Source of the DNA: Cruorifilaria tuberocauda
Lineage: Eukaryota > Nematoda > Chromadorea > Rhabditida > Onchocercidae
Assembly: GCA_013365365.1 (NCBI GenBank)
Contig: JABVXU010000175.1
Location: 1 to 64,000 of the forward strand
Reading direction: 5' to 3'
DNA: 64,000 bases
Shown: positions 15,401 through 26,200 of the stretch, one piece after another
Position numbering within the stretch: position 1 is the first letter of the stretch
Layout of the letters: every line of letters starts with the position of its first letter
The notes under the pieces: generated by a model
Told to the model about the DNA's origin: nothing
Seen by the model: the letters and a program-made list of their open reading frames with translations, nothing else
Database searches by the model: none
Translations under genes and position numbers: made by a program

Positions 15401-16859
15401 TTCCTTCATGATGAATTCACGCATTTACCGTCATTTCCACGGAAAAGTTTGGAAACGTGTTTTGGAATGTATAATGGACCATTGGGCCGTGAATTATATT
15501 CCATTGATACTATACATAAATTTGCTTGGACTTTGGTAAAACTTTTAATTTGCTACTCTATTTTCTATACTCTTCATTTATTACTTTACTTTTTAAACTA
15601 AACTCTTAATTTCCCACTTTACTTTGCAAACTAAACTCTTAATTTATTATATTACTTTTTAAACCAAACCCTTAATTTATTACATTTCAAAAATTTTTCT
15701 CACTTCGAATGAGATTTTATCAAAATTTATTTCATCTCTGTAAAATAAAAAATTCTCGGAAAGTTTCATGACCTTTTTACATGGGAAATTTACCTAAAAA
15801 AAGATCGATATTTCTCAGATTTCAAATTTCAGTTTAATAACTTGTTAAAATTTATGATTAGAATTTTGATAATTGGCAATTCTAAAAAATTTTTTAAATC
15901 TTTAAAAATGAATTATTTTGTATTTAAGCTAATGTCTAATATGTTCGGAAAGATGGAAAATGCTTTCATGTTCGGTGATTTTCACCTGTTTATCAATGTT
16001 ATCAATGGTGTTACTCTATTGCACTGTGAAAATGTAACAATTTTACGTCGTTGTATGGCAACGTATCTTTCCATGGCTATACACTTCAGTACTCTCTTTA
16101 CGAATCAGGTAAATTTTTTAAAAATTAAAAAAATTTCTCTCCTAAAAAGCCAATAATTATCTTCGTAACTTCCTTTTCCCTTGCTTATTTAGCAAGCAAA
16201 AATTGTCAAATTCAATTCAGCAATGTTTACTTATAAGGTTTGAAATATCTTTAGTAACATTTCGAGAAAAAATAGAGGTAAAGGAGTGAAAGAGAGGGAT
16301 AGAGAGAGAGAGAGAGAGAGGGAGAAATAGAGAGAGAGAAAATATAATATGCTTAATATTCTTAATAATAGTTATCTTTATCAAAAAATTTTATTAAAAA
16401 TGGCTACTTTGGTGGCAAATATAATATAGGTAATCATTTTTGTTATCACTGATAGCAATATAATCTTTGATATCACTGATAACAGTATAATTACCTATAT
16501 TGTTATCCAAACATAATTACTGCATTATACTTTAAGTTTTTTAATTAGAAAATAAAAATTAAATTATTTAATTGTTATTCATGTGAGAATTTGTATAAAA
16601 ATTTTATTTGTTATTAATTTTATTCTGTTCTCTCTTCCTTTTTTTTCTCCCTTTATTTCAGGGTTTTTTCCTCATAATGCCAACAATACTACGTTGTTAC
16701 AGTCAACGACAAACCAATCCATTACTTTGTCGTACGATTGAATACGTTTGCAAACAATTTTACATTCTTCATCGAAAACCTTTCTTGCTACAAATGGCTG
16801 GTTCAGTGGCAAATATTCTTGATATCACCGATAACGATTTTGAAGTTAATCCGATGAAG
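494..16859 (+). CDS. unc-80: UNC-80, NALCN channel complex subunit (internal part, both ends missing)
   Basis: UNC80 proteins are very large (about 3,200-3,300 residues), predicted helical scaffolds that bind and stabilise the NALCN/NCA sodium-leak channel with UNC-79 at the neuronal membrane. Exons: 494-626, 1140-1293, 1838-1923, 2576-2693, 2963-3205, 3283-3431, 3617-3746, 4524-4627, 5285-5453, 5713-5811, 6143-6349, 7729-7834, 8476-8537, 8762-8988, 9243-9455, 10436-10597, 11092-11311, 11630-11811, 11906-12046, 12322-12529(?), 12750-12887, 13084-13184, 13514-13600, 13910-14062, 14348-14580, 14996-15164, 15383-15535, 15929-16108, 16662-16859; about 1,508 codons. Family-typical blocks are PDPPLLAALLDLKSPVLARA, GDWPEW, SGEHCPPALLFLACLLLNEI, FPWLK followed by ANSFNLSCNHERFCHPWC, VPPPGIDFTLPSP, PALFLRHFLEKLTNR, GLYFKDLKQTLKKEQ, LEFFNIPES and FYILHRKPF. 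All junctions keep phase except 12322-12529 to 12750. A Gln run lies in exon 5285-5453. The C-terminal half is absent. Confidence 0.92.
2767..2834. repeat. 30-bp intronic tandem repeat, 2.5 copies
   Basis: The 24-base core that begins TTACCTGTATAG is present at 2767-2790 and 2797-2820, and its last 14 bases recur at 2821-2834. It lies in the unc-80 intron before the exon at 2963. Confidence 0.85.
3750..4087. repeat. Two-copy tandem duplication, period about 168 bp, in an unc-80 intron
   Basis: Two nearly identical units start with a T-run followed by CATTAAAATTTAAAA (CAT at 3758 and 3926) and end with TTACTTTTCTAACC. They differ by a few substitutions (for example TGATGG against TGACGG) and one base in length, so the duplication is recent. 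The first copy starts at the donor site of the exon ending at 3746. Confidence 0.92.
4255..4338. repeat. 30-bp tandem repeat, three copies
   Basis: The unit beginning ATTAAAATTATCAAAATA starts at 4261, 4291 and 4321. It sits in the same intron as the 168-bp duplication. Confidence 0.9.
4823..5056. repeat. 116-bp tandem duplication in an unc-80 intron
   Basis: The block running from AAATTTACT(G/A)GGTAAAC to GCTACCTATTTAGGTAA occurs twice, starting at 4823 and 4939, with only a handful of differences. It lies in the intron between the exons ending at 4627 and starting at 5285. Confidence 0.92.
6030..6091. repeat. ATT/ATC trinucleotide microsatellite
   Basis: An interrupted run of ATT and ATC triplets lies in the intron before the exon at 6143. 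It is preceded at about 5940-5962 by a short (ATTG)n run. Confidence 0.85.
6400..6447. repeat. CT dinucleotide microsatellite
   Basis: An interrupted CT/TC run follows the donor at 6350. A TTTG tetranucleotide run follows at about 6538-6572. Both are in the 1.4 kb intron 6350-7728. Confidence 0.85.
6620..6692. repeat. ACGTAAA-rich irregular repeat
   Basis: A cluster of ACGTAAAAC / AACGTAACG words in mixed spacing lies in the intron 6350-7728. The ACGT cores make it locally self-complementary. No function can be assigned. Confidence 0.6.
6740..6917. repeat. 48-bp tandem repeat, about 3.7 copies
   Basis: The word CTCAATAATTGATTGCATCG starts at 6747, 6795, 6843 and 6891, an exact 48-bp period with very little divergence. 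A degraded continuation follows. It lies in the intron before the exon at 7729. Confidence 0.93.
10011..10250. repeat. 82-bp tandem repeat, three diverged copies
   Basis: Units begin ATTGA(T/C)TTAACTT at 10011, 10093 and 10175 and contain ATAAAGTATTCTAAATTA. The third copy is more diverged. It lies in the intron 9456-10435. Confidence 0.88.
10631..10718. repeat. 32-bp tandem repeat, three copies
   Basis: TGTGAATATTTAATCATAAT starts at 10631, 10663 and 10695 in the intron after the exon ending at 10597. Confidence 0.92.
13649..13740. repeat. 41-bp tandem repeat, about 2.3 copies
   Basis: TTTGATTTTAATTATAATAT-type units start at 13651, 13692 and 13733 in the intron 13601-13909. Confidence 0.85.
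15315..15369. repeat. 28-bp tandem repeat, two copies
   Basis: AATTAATTAAAGTAA followed by AAGTAATCGTT occurs at 15315 and 15343, just before the acceptor of the exon at 15383. Confidence 0.85.
15595..15685. repeat. 33-bp tandem repeat, three copies
   Basis: AAACTAAACTCTTAATTT-type units start at 15595, 15628 and 15661 in the intron 15536-15928. Confidence 0.85.
16293..16345. repeat. GA dinucleotide microsatellite
   Basis: A GA run with a few interruptions lies in the intron 16109-16661, upstream of the intronic hairpin. Confidence 0.85.
16423..16501. other. 79-nt imperfect intronic hairpin
   Basis: AATATAGGTAAT (16423-16434) is perfectly complementary to ATTACCTATATT (16490-16501). After a small internal loop, TGTTATCA pairs with TGATAACA, then one mismatch, then TGATA pairs with TATCA. 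The loop is about 16 nt. The size resembles a microRNA precursor, but the A+T-rich sequence could also be a chance palindrome. Part of one arm also resembles the next unc-80 exon. Confidence 0.45.
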
Positions 16860-16878
16860 GTACTTCAGCAACATATCT

Positions 16879-16956
16879 TTTCTCTCTCTCTCCTTCTCTC
16901 TCTCTGTTTCTCCCTCACTTTCTCTCCCTCTTTCTCTCCCTCTTTCTCTCCCTCTT

Positions 16957-17053
<97 letters not shown>

Positions 17054-17054
17054 A
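16879..17054. repeat. CT-rich minisatellite directly after the last visible unc-80 exon
   Basis: Pyrimidine DNA made of CT runs separated by TTT, with a clear 12-bp period (TTTCTCTCTCTC) over about 16967-17042, begins 20 bp after the donor at 16860. The unc-80 frame stays open through it as a Phe-Ser-Leu-Ser repeat and closes at a TGA at 17172-17174. That would be the only in-frame end if the intron were retained. Confidence 0.9.
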
Positions 17055-18329
17055 TCTTCAAAAAGCCAAAATGAAGTGTTTTGTGGAGATGAAAGAATTT
17101 CTTATCAGACAGGAATGAAATATCAGCATGAAATGTTCCAAAGATCACAGAATATCACTAATTTGATTTATTGAACTAATCATTGTTATTGCTGTTAAAC
17201 CTTGAAATATCACTATTGAAAATCCAATTTATTAATTCTTATCATTTTGTTAAGGAAGAAATTTATTATCATGATGATGATGGTACTCATGATAAGCTAG
17301 AATCATAATAATATTATCGTGATCCAAGAACTAATTTATAATCATACTGATGAGTAATTGATTCAAATAACCATTGATCATTTATGACATTACTGAGTTA
17401 TTGTAATAATTTTATTAAATTTAAATTATAAAGTCTAGTAGGAAATTGAAATGCTTGAAATTATCAAAACTGCTTGTTAATTGACCGATTTTTCATATTC
17501 GAATAACCGGAAGTGTATTAATAAATTATACATTTCAGTTTGAAATTTGGTTAATTTTCATTTCATTCCTATTTTAAATTTCTTGATAACATCACATTTC
17601 CTTAGTAAGAATATGAGATGATTGAGTTCTTCAGCTTTTACTTACTATAAAAGCTTATTTGTCTCATCACGAATTCAGTAAAATTTCCAAACAGACACTT
17701 TCATTATTTCAAAGAGCACAAATGTAATTTAATAAAAGTTGCAAGCAACGAAGGCTTTCTTCTTGCGAATTTAAGAAGTCGAAGTTTTTCATTTCCTTTC
17801 TATCAAACATTAATCAGTTAGGCTTAATAAGTAATTTGATTAAATTTCAGGTATATTTCAAAGAAAAAAATCAGCTTATTTCATGAATTTTATAATATTC
17901 ATGCATTCCTCCTTCCTTATCACTTCCACACAAAATTTCTCTCTGTCATTATCACTAATTTCGCAAAATTAAATATTGTTGTTTGGATGGTAGAATTTTA
18001 TTGAAGTTGTGGAAAGAAAGTTTCATGCTTACAATATTTTCCCACGTTGACTCATTACTTCCATAAGTTTCAGAAGTTTCGTTCGTCTATGCAAAAGAGG
18101 TGGCTTGAGGGAAAAGAAAAGCATTGCTGAGTAGAAAAGTCAAGATATGATGTAAAGTGTAGCTTACATGCTTATTCAGAGAGAAGTTTCTCTTTTAGTT
18201 TCGCAGCGAAGTAAAGAGAGCAAAGTGAAGAAATGTCTTGTTTTGTAGGTAGGGATAGAGAGAGAGAGAGAGATACAGAGACAGAGAGTTAAGTATATCT
18301 TGAAAAAAGATTTCTTTTTTTGTGACGTT

Positions 18330-18640
18330 GAGTTCTATGTGGCAGGACAGGACACGTACACGTCTGGTAAACCGACCACTCATAGCTACGGTTGCTATCC
18401 ATCCTCTTGTGATTCTCACTTTCAATTTCTCTCTTTTCCTCTCTCTCTTTCTCTCTGATTCTTCTGTTGAAATTTTCGTAGTGTGAAAAATTTGAACCAA
18501 GCAAATCGATATATTCTATTATCAGATTGAGCTTGGATTCGCGGATTTGTCTCTCTCGGGGCCTTTAAACAATGCAATTTTATATCACAGATGGCCTTTA
18601 CTTGTGGCCCAGTTAGTCTATACAATACATTTTTTTAAAT
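18330..18640. other. Higher-GC island of unknown role
   Basis: This block is clearly richer in G+C than its surroundings, for example CACGTACACGTCTGG near 18353 and CTCTCTCGGGGCC near 18550. The - strand is open for about 67 codons in one frame (18422-18625) and about 100 in another (18195-18500), but both end in GA-repeat-derived Arg/Glu runs and neither resembles a known family. It may be a promoter or 5' exon region, or a decayed gene. Confidence 0.3.
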
Positions 18641-19311
18641 CTCATCTTAGATCAAAAAGAATTTCTTAAGAAAGAAAGATATAATTTCTAATTATTAACA
18701 AATCGAAAAGGGCAAATTCGCTATTATCATTCTGTGTGGTTTCATTAAAAGATCTAAATGAGTGAAATGATGTATTTCTAAATTTCAACTATTTTGCTTT
18801 TCTTTCAGTCAATTAAACTTTGGTAATTATGCGTAAGCGTGGAATTGTTGAAATATAAATTTTCTACATATAAATTCAAATCATCAGTATCAATCATTGT
18901 TTCTGAAATAAAATAGTTTTTTCCTAAAAAGAGAAAGTAATACTTTTCGACCTTTATGTTCAATCAATCATTATTTTAAAGTATACATCAAATTGCATTC
19001 TTGCTCAGACGTGAAGAATTATTCGACCTATCGATTTTAAGAGGAAGAAAAATTTGCATAATTTAATTAAAAATTTGCTAGTGAGCAAAATAAAATTTAT
19101 CGCTTAAGAATAAAATCCTAAAATTTTATTTGTTAAGCAAAATTTTCTAATTTTTTAAACTATAATTTTGTAATAACTTCGAACCTTTGATATTAAGGAT
19201 GGAATAAAGTGAAATTCATCAAATAAATATTATTAGATCCTGTTCAAATAAAGCACTTGGTAAGCTCAACTAATCAAATCAAAAAATATGCGGTCCAATG
19301 ACGTAAGAATC

Positions 19312-19551
19312 CTAAAATTGTTTCCGGATGAGTGAAATAATACGGTAATGTTCAACCGAAATTGATATTTTCTCGAAAAAACGTTTACAATTTATTTCTA
19401 TGTAATTAGGCGTACTGTTAAGATAAAATTTGATAACATCGATATGAATGTTAAGTGTTAGGCTTGCGAAATTGCATGGATAGTTGTAATATCGTATCTC
19501 TTCTGATTTGCATAATTCGCTACTTCCACGACTAAACATTTCATTTTCCAT
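19312..19551 (-). CDS. Candidate small ORF, 79 residues, unknown
   Basis: An ATG-started - strand frame (MENEMFSRGSSELCK at the start, ending SLIRKQF) has a less biased composition than the poly-Lys/Asn/Phe chance frames around it. It has no signal peptide, no membrane segment and no domain that I recognise. It could be a chance frame or an exon of a gene with the island at 20163-20284. Confidence 0.2.
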   Translation of the reverse strand: MENEMFSRGSSELCKSEEIRYYNYPCNFASLTLNIHIDVIKFYLNSTPNYIEINCKRFFEKISISVEHYRIISLIRKQF

Positions 19552-20162
19552 TTTTTCCTTATTTCAATTTTTCTTTAATTTCAGTTTTGATTTCGGATTC
19601 GAATGCATGTAGTTTACTTTAATTGCTTATTTATTGCTCAATATTTCAAATTTTATGTTCTATATTTCTAAATTTATTTTATGTTTACACAGACGAGTCA
19701 GGAAAATAATATAAAATAAATTTAAATTTAGTGACTTTGAAGTAAAAACTAAAAAGCTTTCACTTGAAGCTCGCTAAATTCTAAAAATGAATCAAAGTTA
19801 CAACTTTTGTTTGTGATGAACTATAAGTCATAAATATAATGTTAATTGAGACATTCATATGCAATTCTTCTATTCAATTTTGGAGAAATTAATTTTTGTT
19901 TTAATTATGCTAAATCACAAAGCATCTTTGCAATTAATTCTGTAATTTGTGTTAAAATCAGTTTATAAATTTGAAGCATCGTTAAAATAAAAATAAAAAA
20001 GAGATCGGAGTAATTAACTGTAAAAATTTGTATGATGAATTGCAGACTCTTTTTCTCTTCGGTTCTATTTTTCAGATCATATTGTTGGAAAACCGCGAAT
20101 GTCATATTTCAACCTTTTTTCAATATTTCACTAATGAATCCCATTTTATAAGTCGGACTTAC

Positions 20163-20284
20163 CAAGTCATTGACACGTATCATTTGCAGCTGTTTCATAT
20201 TTCTCCAAATGGACATATCATCCTCACCTTTCCTGTCACTATCCGGTGATAAACATGATAAACGCGATAAACGTGTAGGTGATC
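20163..20284 (-). CDS. Candidate internal exon on the - strand, unknown
   Basis: On the - strand a frame of about 40 codons reads through PDSDRKGEDDMSIW and MKQLQMIRVNDL and ends exactly at a strong donor (TTG|GTAAGT, GT at 20162-20161). The acceptor side (AAAAG|GATC) is poor. Its first part comes from a 9-bp triplication at 20247-20275 (TGATAAACA, TGATAAACG, CGATAAACG on the + strand), giving LSRLSCLS. No partner exons were placed. Confidence 0.28.
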
Positions 20285-21856
20285 CTTTTCATAATCAAAA
20301 TTTTTCTTTATATTCCGATAACAAGGCGTAATTCCAATTCTATTGAAAATATCACGAAAAAATAACCTGATTATTATTTAATTTGATAATGACAATTCTT
20401 CCGGAAACGTGAAAAATGTCCAATCCAAATATCTATGCTGTCTAAAATTCTCTTATCTTTGTTTTTTTCATGATCATTTTTTGCTGTATTTTCATCTGGA
20501 GCTATTTTTTCATAGTAATCTATATCATTCTTATCAATGCGATATTACTCGTTATAGACAATTTTAGTAGTCTATTAGCTATAAAATTGCTATGCTATAA
20601 ACTATGAACATAACTTCAGAAAGTGATATATATATATTTATATTGGTTTCATACCGGAATATCAGTTCCTATAGTATTTATCCGAAAATACGTCGAATTC
20701 ACCAAAAATCATTTACTTAATATTTGTTTGATTGAGCAAATTTGAAGATCCGCCAAGTTCTGTCGTCTCACAACGTAAAAGTGTTAAAATTTTTTTTAAA
20801 CCAAATTTTAAATTTCAAGACTCAACGATATTTCCAAGGTTTTTTAACGAAATTATCCCAATTATTTCAATTTTATTAATTATCTGCAACCTAAAATTGC
20901 CACTTACAGAATTTTCTTTCGAGCTATAATTAAATTTCGATAACCAACAAATCATTCGGGAAATGACGTCAACCGGCAGCCTGTAATTCATTTTTAATAT
21001 TTTCAATTTTCATATTTGCTCTAGATAATTGTAATAACTCATCTCTTACTTTAGTCTTAAGCTCGTTTATCTTGCAAGAAGTTTTTTGAAATTTTGAGTG
21101 ATTTAATCTCATCAATTATATTAAGCTAATTAAAAGTATTAAAATATTCATTTAATTTTTTCGGTAACTAAGTCTTTTCCTTCATGTATTATTTATATCT
21201 TTATTGATCTTCTCATGGATTCCAATTCATTCTCTTCTTCTGAACTTCCTTGATCTAATTTTTAACCTAGGTTAAGGGTCAATTAACCATACAGATGCAC
21301 GCATATTTGTCACTACTGATTTATTATTACAGTCAATTCTCAGATTTGATTCGACAAATTTCTGAGAGCAATTTATTTCACCACTTTTTTTCCACACGAT
21401 AGTTTGAACTGACGAAAAGGAAACCGAAATTGTTAAATGTCAAAAATTAAGTAAATTCGATAAATTTGATTCGAATTTATTTACATTTAGATTAAATTTT
21501 AGTAGCAATAATGCATTAATTTCAGTTTTGATGATGAATATTTGATATATCAAATTTCATCTATTAATATCTTTTCCAGAACTTTTTCCTAATTGCACGA
21601 TACTTTTAGCTGCTAATTCTATGTTAGCGCTTTTGCTTCAAATAGGCTTTAAAATAATTCTATTTTATAATGGATTTGAAATTCTTGAATTAATTCTTGA
21701 ATAAAAGATATTATTTGTTTAAATGTCTATTCAGATTTTCAAATTAAGCATTTAGCTGCTTCTATTTTGCTTGATTTTGATGGAAATAAAAATAAAAATG
21801 AACGAATTAAAATGTTAGTGAGATAGAAATTGGAATGATGTAATCCTTAATTGCAG

Positions 21857-21989
21857 CCAAAAATTTTTCATTTACTCTTCGAAGAAAAAGATGAGAAAAC
21901 AAATATAAACCAATTTTTTACATTTATAAAAATCCAAAGTGCAAATCAATTTTTATGCTCCAACGAGAAGAAAGCAAAAGGTTCACTAA
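21857..21989 (+). CDS. Candidate + strand exon, unknown
   Basis: A frame of 44 codons (PKIFHLLFEEKDEKTN and onward) is bounded by a TTGCAG acceptor and an A|GTAAGA donor. It does not resemble UNC-80, and no neighbours join it in phase. It is probably a chance frame. Confidence 0.18.
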
Positions 21990-23272
21990 GTAAGACAATC
22001 CTGTCATTTCATTTCATTGCTTTTTTTCTTCAAAACAGTTTAGGTGAAGGTTGAATTTGTAATAAGCTAAAAACAAATACAAGGCGAAGACATTAAAATA
22101 TTTCATTTATTTAAATATTTAGATCTATCAAAAAAATTTTAAGTATTCAATTTTCAATGTGATATGACATTATTAAACTATATACTTCTCAGCAATTCTA
22201 GTAAGTATATCAGCGAAGTAAATGAACGTTCTGTTTGATAAATTGTGATAAAAAAAATATTTATCAGAAAAGAGGATTTCTTTTGTTTCACTTCTATATT
22301 GATGGAGTAAGAAAGAGAGAGAGAGAGAAGGAAAGTAAACAAGCAAAGAAAAGTAATAATATTTGAATTCATTTGTATTACCTGGAAAATTTACTTTTCA
22401 CTTTCCTCGACACCAAACAATTTTATCAAGCTATGAAATAATTGTTGAACTTTGGTGCGAAGAGAAAAACGAGTTATTTGAAAATGAATTACATTTATAA
22501 TTAAGTATATATGGAGCGATTTCATCTTTATTTTTTGTTTCTTCAGTAATTTTTTCTTCTAAATGAAACAATTTATAAAATTTATTACGAAGTATGAAAA
22601 GATAGAATAAAAAAAGGTAATTGTAATACTCTCCACATAACCTGTGCGTGTATATACACTTACCTCAAAATTATCAGTTCGAAAAACTTCTAACATATAT
22701 AATCTGTGACTATTTTTAATAATTATCTTAATTTCCAGCACAATACCTATTACGAAACATATTTCAATGTATTTCGATTGGATAATCGTTTAGTTAATAT
22801 ATGATAATTAAATTTAACCGTCTTCATTTCAGGTTATTTCTTTTTACTGGATCAGGTGCGATTGCAAATTGAAAATCGCTCGGGATTTTGAGTAATATTT
22901 ATTAAAAAAGCAACAAAATCACCGGAAAACAACGTTAAATTTCTTAAATAATCAATATCTATATCTTCATTATATTCATTTATAATATTATCGGAAAAAT
23001 TTTCAATAAAGCTTCTGTTTACTTCTCATGCTATGAAAACGATTTCATATCTAGTGCGACAACATTAACAAAAATATTATCCCTTTTAAAACAAACATCA
23101 ATTGGTACCAAACAGAAGAATAGGAAATAAATTAGATCATTGATTAATCAATTGATTTATTGATTTACCACAAAAAACTGAATAAGGACGAGAAAATAAG
23201 AAATTCTATTTGTTCACTCTCGTGATTACTATCAACCTCCCACAAATCACTATAAATATTCATTATTCATTT

Positions 23273-26200
23273 ATGAATTCTACGATTACAATGAATGACG
23301 ATTTGTTGGATAACTATAATCCATTATATGATGTACATTTGCGCCAATATTTTGCTATGCCTCATATGCAGCGTCATTTAAGGAATATCGGCTTGGTAAG
23401 ATTTCATTTTCATCTTTTCTAGTTGAATTAATTTCTTAATATATATATTTATTTCGGATTTAGCTTACAGTTACACTTAAATTTCAAATAAAATTTATTT
23501 AGGGGTGAAAATTTTTTTCCTTGAATTAATTGACCAATTGTACAGTCATTATAATTTATATTACGGTTTAAATTAAGCTTACGACTTGAATTTGTACATA
23601 TATTTGAAATCAGATTTTTTTATTTAGCATCAGAAAAAACTGACTATAATATATAAATTGAGTTTTTATAATTGATTTGTTTTTAATGATATTTCTATAA
23701 TATTGCCGAAGTATTTCTTCAGTTTCATTTATTGTCTTGAAATCTTTTATCTACTTGTGCTCCTTTTTTCAAACATTTCGCTTGTATAATTGATAGCCCG
23801 GTTCCAAGTATAATTTTCATTGGAACGATATTTCAGATGAAAAAGTCTTTATTTTCATTCTTATTCTTGTGGTAAATAATTGTTGATAAATCATTTTGTG
23901 CTACTTTATAAATTTCATAGAAATGTTTCCGTCTTCAGAGAAAAAGGCAAGCAAAAATGCTTTAATTTCAAATTTCGATCCGAATAAAAGTTGAATTTAG
24001 TAACTGAAATGGGAAACGGATAAAAACTATTATATCATTAAATTAATGAAATGATAACAACTTAAAACTGTGCAACAAATGTCAGCGATTCATTATAAGA
24101 TATGAGATTTAGTTCAAAAATTGACCTTCTACAAATATTTTTTGCCAAATTTTCTCATCATAATTTAGACATTATTACTAATACTTGCCATTTTCAACCT
24201 AAAATTGAACAAAGTTAAGGTTATACTCAGAAATCGAGTACTCTTTAAATGAACGGAATATTCTCGTTTTTCAACGATTGAGTATTTTAAATGAAAGTGG
24301 AAAATGGAACGGTAGAATTGAAAATGAACAGATTAATAAGAAAATTAATTAAAAAATAGTAAATTAGTAAAAAGAAATGCTAAAGAAAATTACTTGATTG
24401 ATTCGCCTGAATTGATATGATTACTCGATCAGTTCATTAAGTTTTTCAGCTAGATGATATTAGACACGGGGAAAATATTAATAACAGAGAGAGTAATAAG
24501 CAGCATCATACGATAATCGACAAAATGCTAAGAAATCGTGAAGCTGAATTGCAGAAGTATGCCGACTTGCAGCGTAAATTGCATGCAGCGGAAAAAATCG
24601 AAATCTGCCGTAGGATAAGAGTTCCTTTTTTCTTTTCTTACGCTTCATTAAAAATATTCAATTTTATGAAATAAATTTATATTTTTTTAAAAATCTTTTT
24701 TAAATCTGATGATTCTTAATTTTATTACTCTTTTCTAAATTACAGCTTAAGTTGACAGGAAATTTAATTTTGCGATTGGATTTTTTTCAGTAACAAAATC
24801 TATTCGATATAGAAGTTTGAAAATGTTTACAAATATTACCGGTATGAAGTGTTGGAAATATTCGACTCATTAGCAATTGTAATGAATATTAAAATTGATT
24901 TTGTTTATCCAAAGATAATTAATAATTATTTTTCAGAGTGGTGCAACAAGTCCAAGTGATTATCATCGAGCAAAGCCTTCCCGTAGTCTTAGTCGCGGTA
25001 AACTTTGGTTATAAATTTTTAAATCAAAAATCTTTTCTTGTTCAAGAAATTTTCTGAGAGATGAGTTTTTAGATTTTTCGTTTACAACCGTAAACCAATT
25101 TATTTTACTCAGATATAGCTTTCGCTTTATTTAAAATTCATATTTCAATTAATAAATTAACTTTTTATTACATTTATTTGTATTAAATTTGCTAAACAAT
25201 TATGTAATTAATTGTTTTCGCTTTACAATTTTTATTTTGTGACTTGATTGTTTGATTTCTCTAATACATGCTTATTAATTCACTTAATTCGAAATTATCA
25301 TCATTGATGAATAATAGAGTTAACTAATTTGATTAGTACATCACTTGTTCGTCAATTGAAAATCTTTCAATTTTTCAATGCTACGAATGTAAAGAATTAT
25401 TGTTCTTGAAAAAGTGCAAGGAAGTGTCACTACGGATTTGCGGAAAGGACGAGTTCCTCTTTTCATTTTTAGCAAGCAATGATATGAAAATTAAATATCA
25501 AATTAAAAAATTTTTGTCATTTGCTTATCAGAAAGATGAACGAAAATTAGTCAGATGATCATTTTTATGTGATATCGTAAGTAAGCATAATTTTTGCTAA
25601 TTGTATTTTTCTACAGGACGTCATCATATGAAAAGATTACGAAGGCGGCGATCGTCTGCCAGTATCGATGATAAAGATTTTGTGCAAAGAATTGAAGCGG
25701 AAAATGAAGAGCCAATGTATGAGAATCCATCATTGGTTTATAATAGATTGTCGACGAATATACTTAAATATCGATACTTACATAAGGTTAAAGTTGAAAA
25801 TTCTAATTTTAAATGATATGCAATAAAATTTACTATAATGAATGGGAAGTGGATTAAAATTATTAGATAGATTTGAAATTGAATGTATACTAAGGTTTAT
25901 TAAGTATAATTTGAAATTTAATCTTAAAATGAATTTTTGTTTCGTAGAATATAGTTTCCTTTTATTTGTTTGCATATTTGTTCTTTTCAAGTTGGATGAC
26001 GAAACATTAGCGATCTATATGGAACAGTTACGACGTCAGTTAAACCGTTTGGAACGCTTCCGACAAGTTTCATTTGGACCATTTTCTGTAGCACGACATC
26101 AGAATGACCCCCAAGTGTCATGGTTTTTCAGGCGCAGGTCACTACCCAGTTTGACCGGTACTACGCCTACCACTACCATTACCACTACCACTACCACTAT

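Larger units (their letters stand above)
17055..23272. other. 6.2 kb without a confident gene
   Basis: I searched for UNC-80 C-terminal exons on both strands and recognised none. What is visible: a GA run (18257-18288), a higher-GC island (about 18330-18640), and three isolated coding-like fragments listed separately. The rest is A+T-rich with dense stops. The 3' part must also hold the promoter of the gene starting at 23273. I looked for an RFX/DAF-19 X-box there and saw none. Confidence 0.6.

Noticed and set aside
16915..17148. - strand frame of Arg-Glu repeats opposite the unc-80 tail
   Set aside because: It is only the translation of the CT/GA minisatellite; no splice sites or ATG context support it.
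18195..18500. - strand 101-codon frame as a gene
   Set aside because: Much of it is GA-repeat Arg/Glu/Lys; the remainder has no recognisable domain or splice context. Kept only as a composition island.
22700..23272. RFX/DAF-19 X-box in front of the ERICH3-like gene
   Set aside because: No GTTNCCATGGNAAC-like site was found by eye in the upstream 570 bp, so ciliary regulation is not supported by the promoter.
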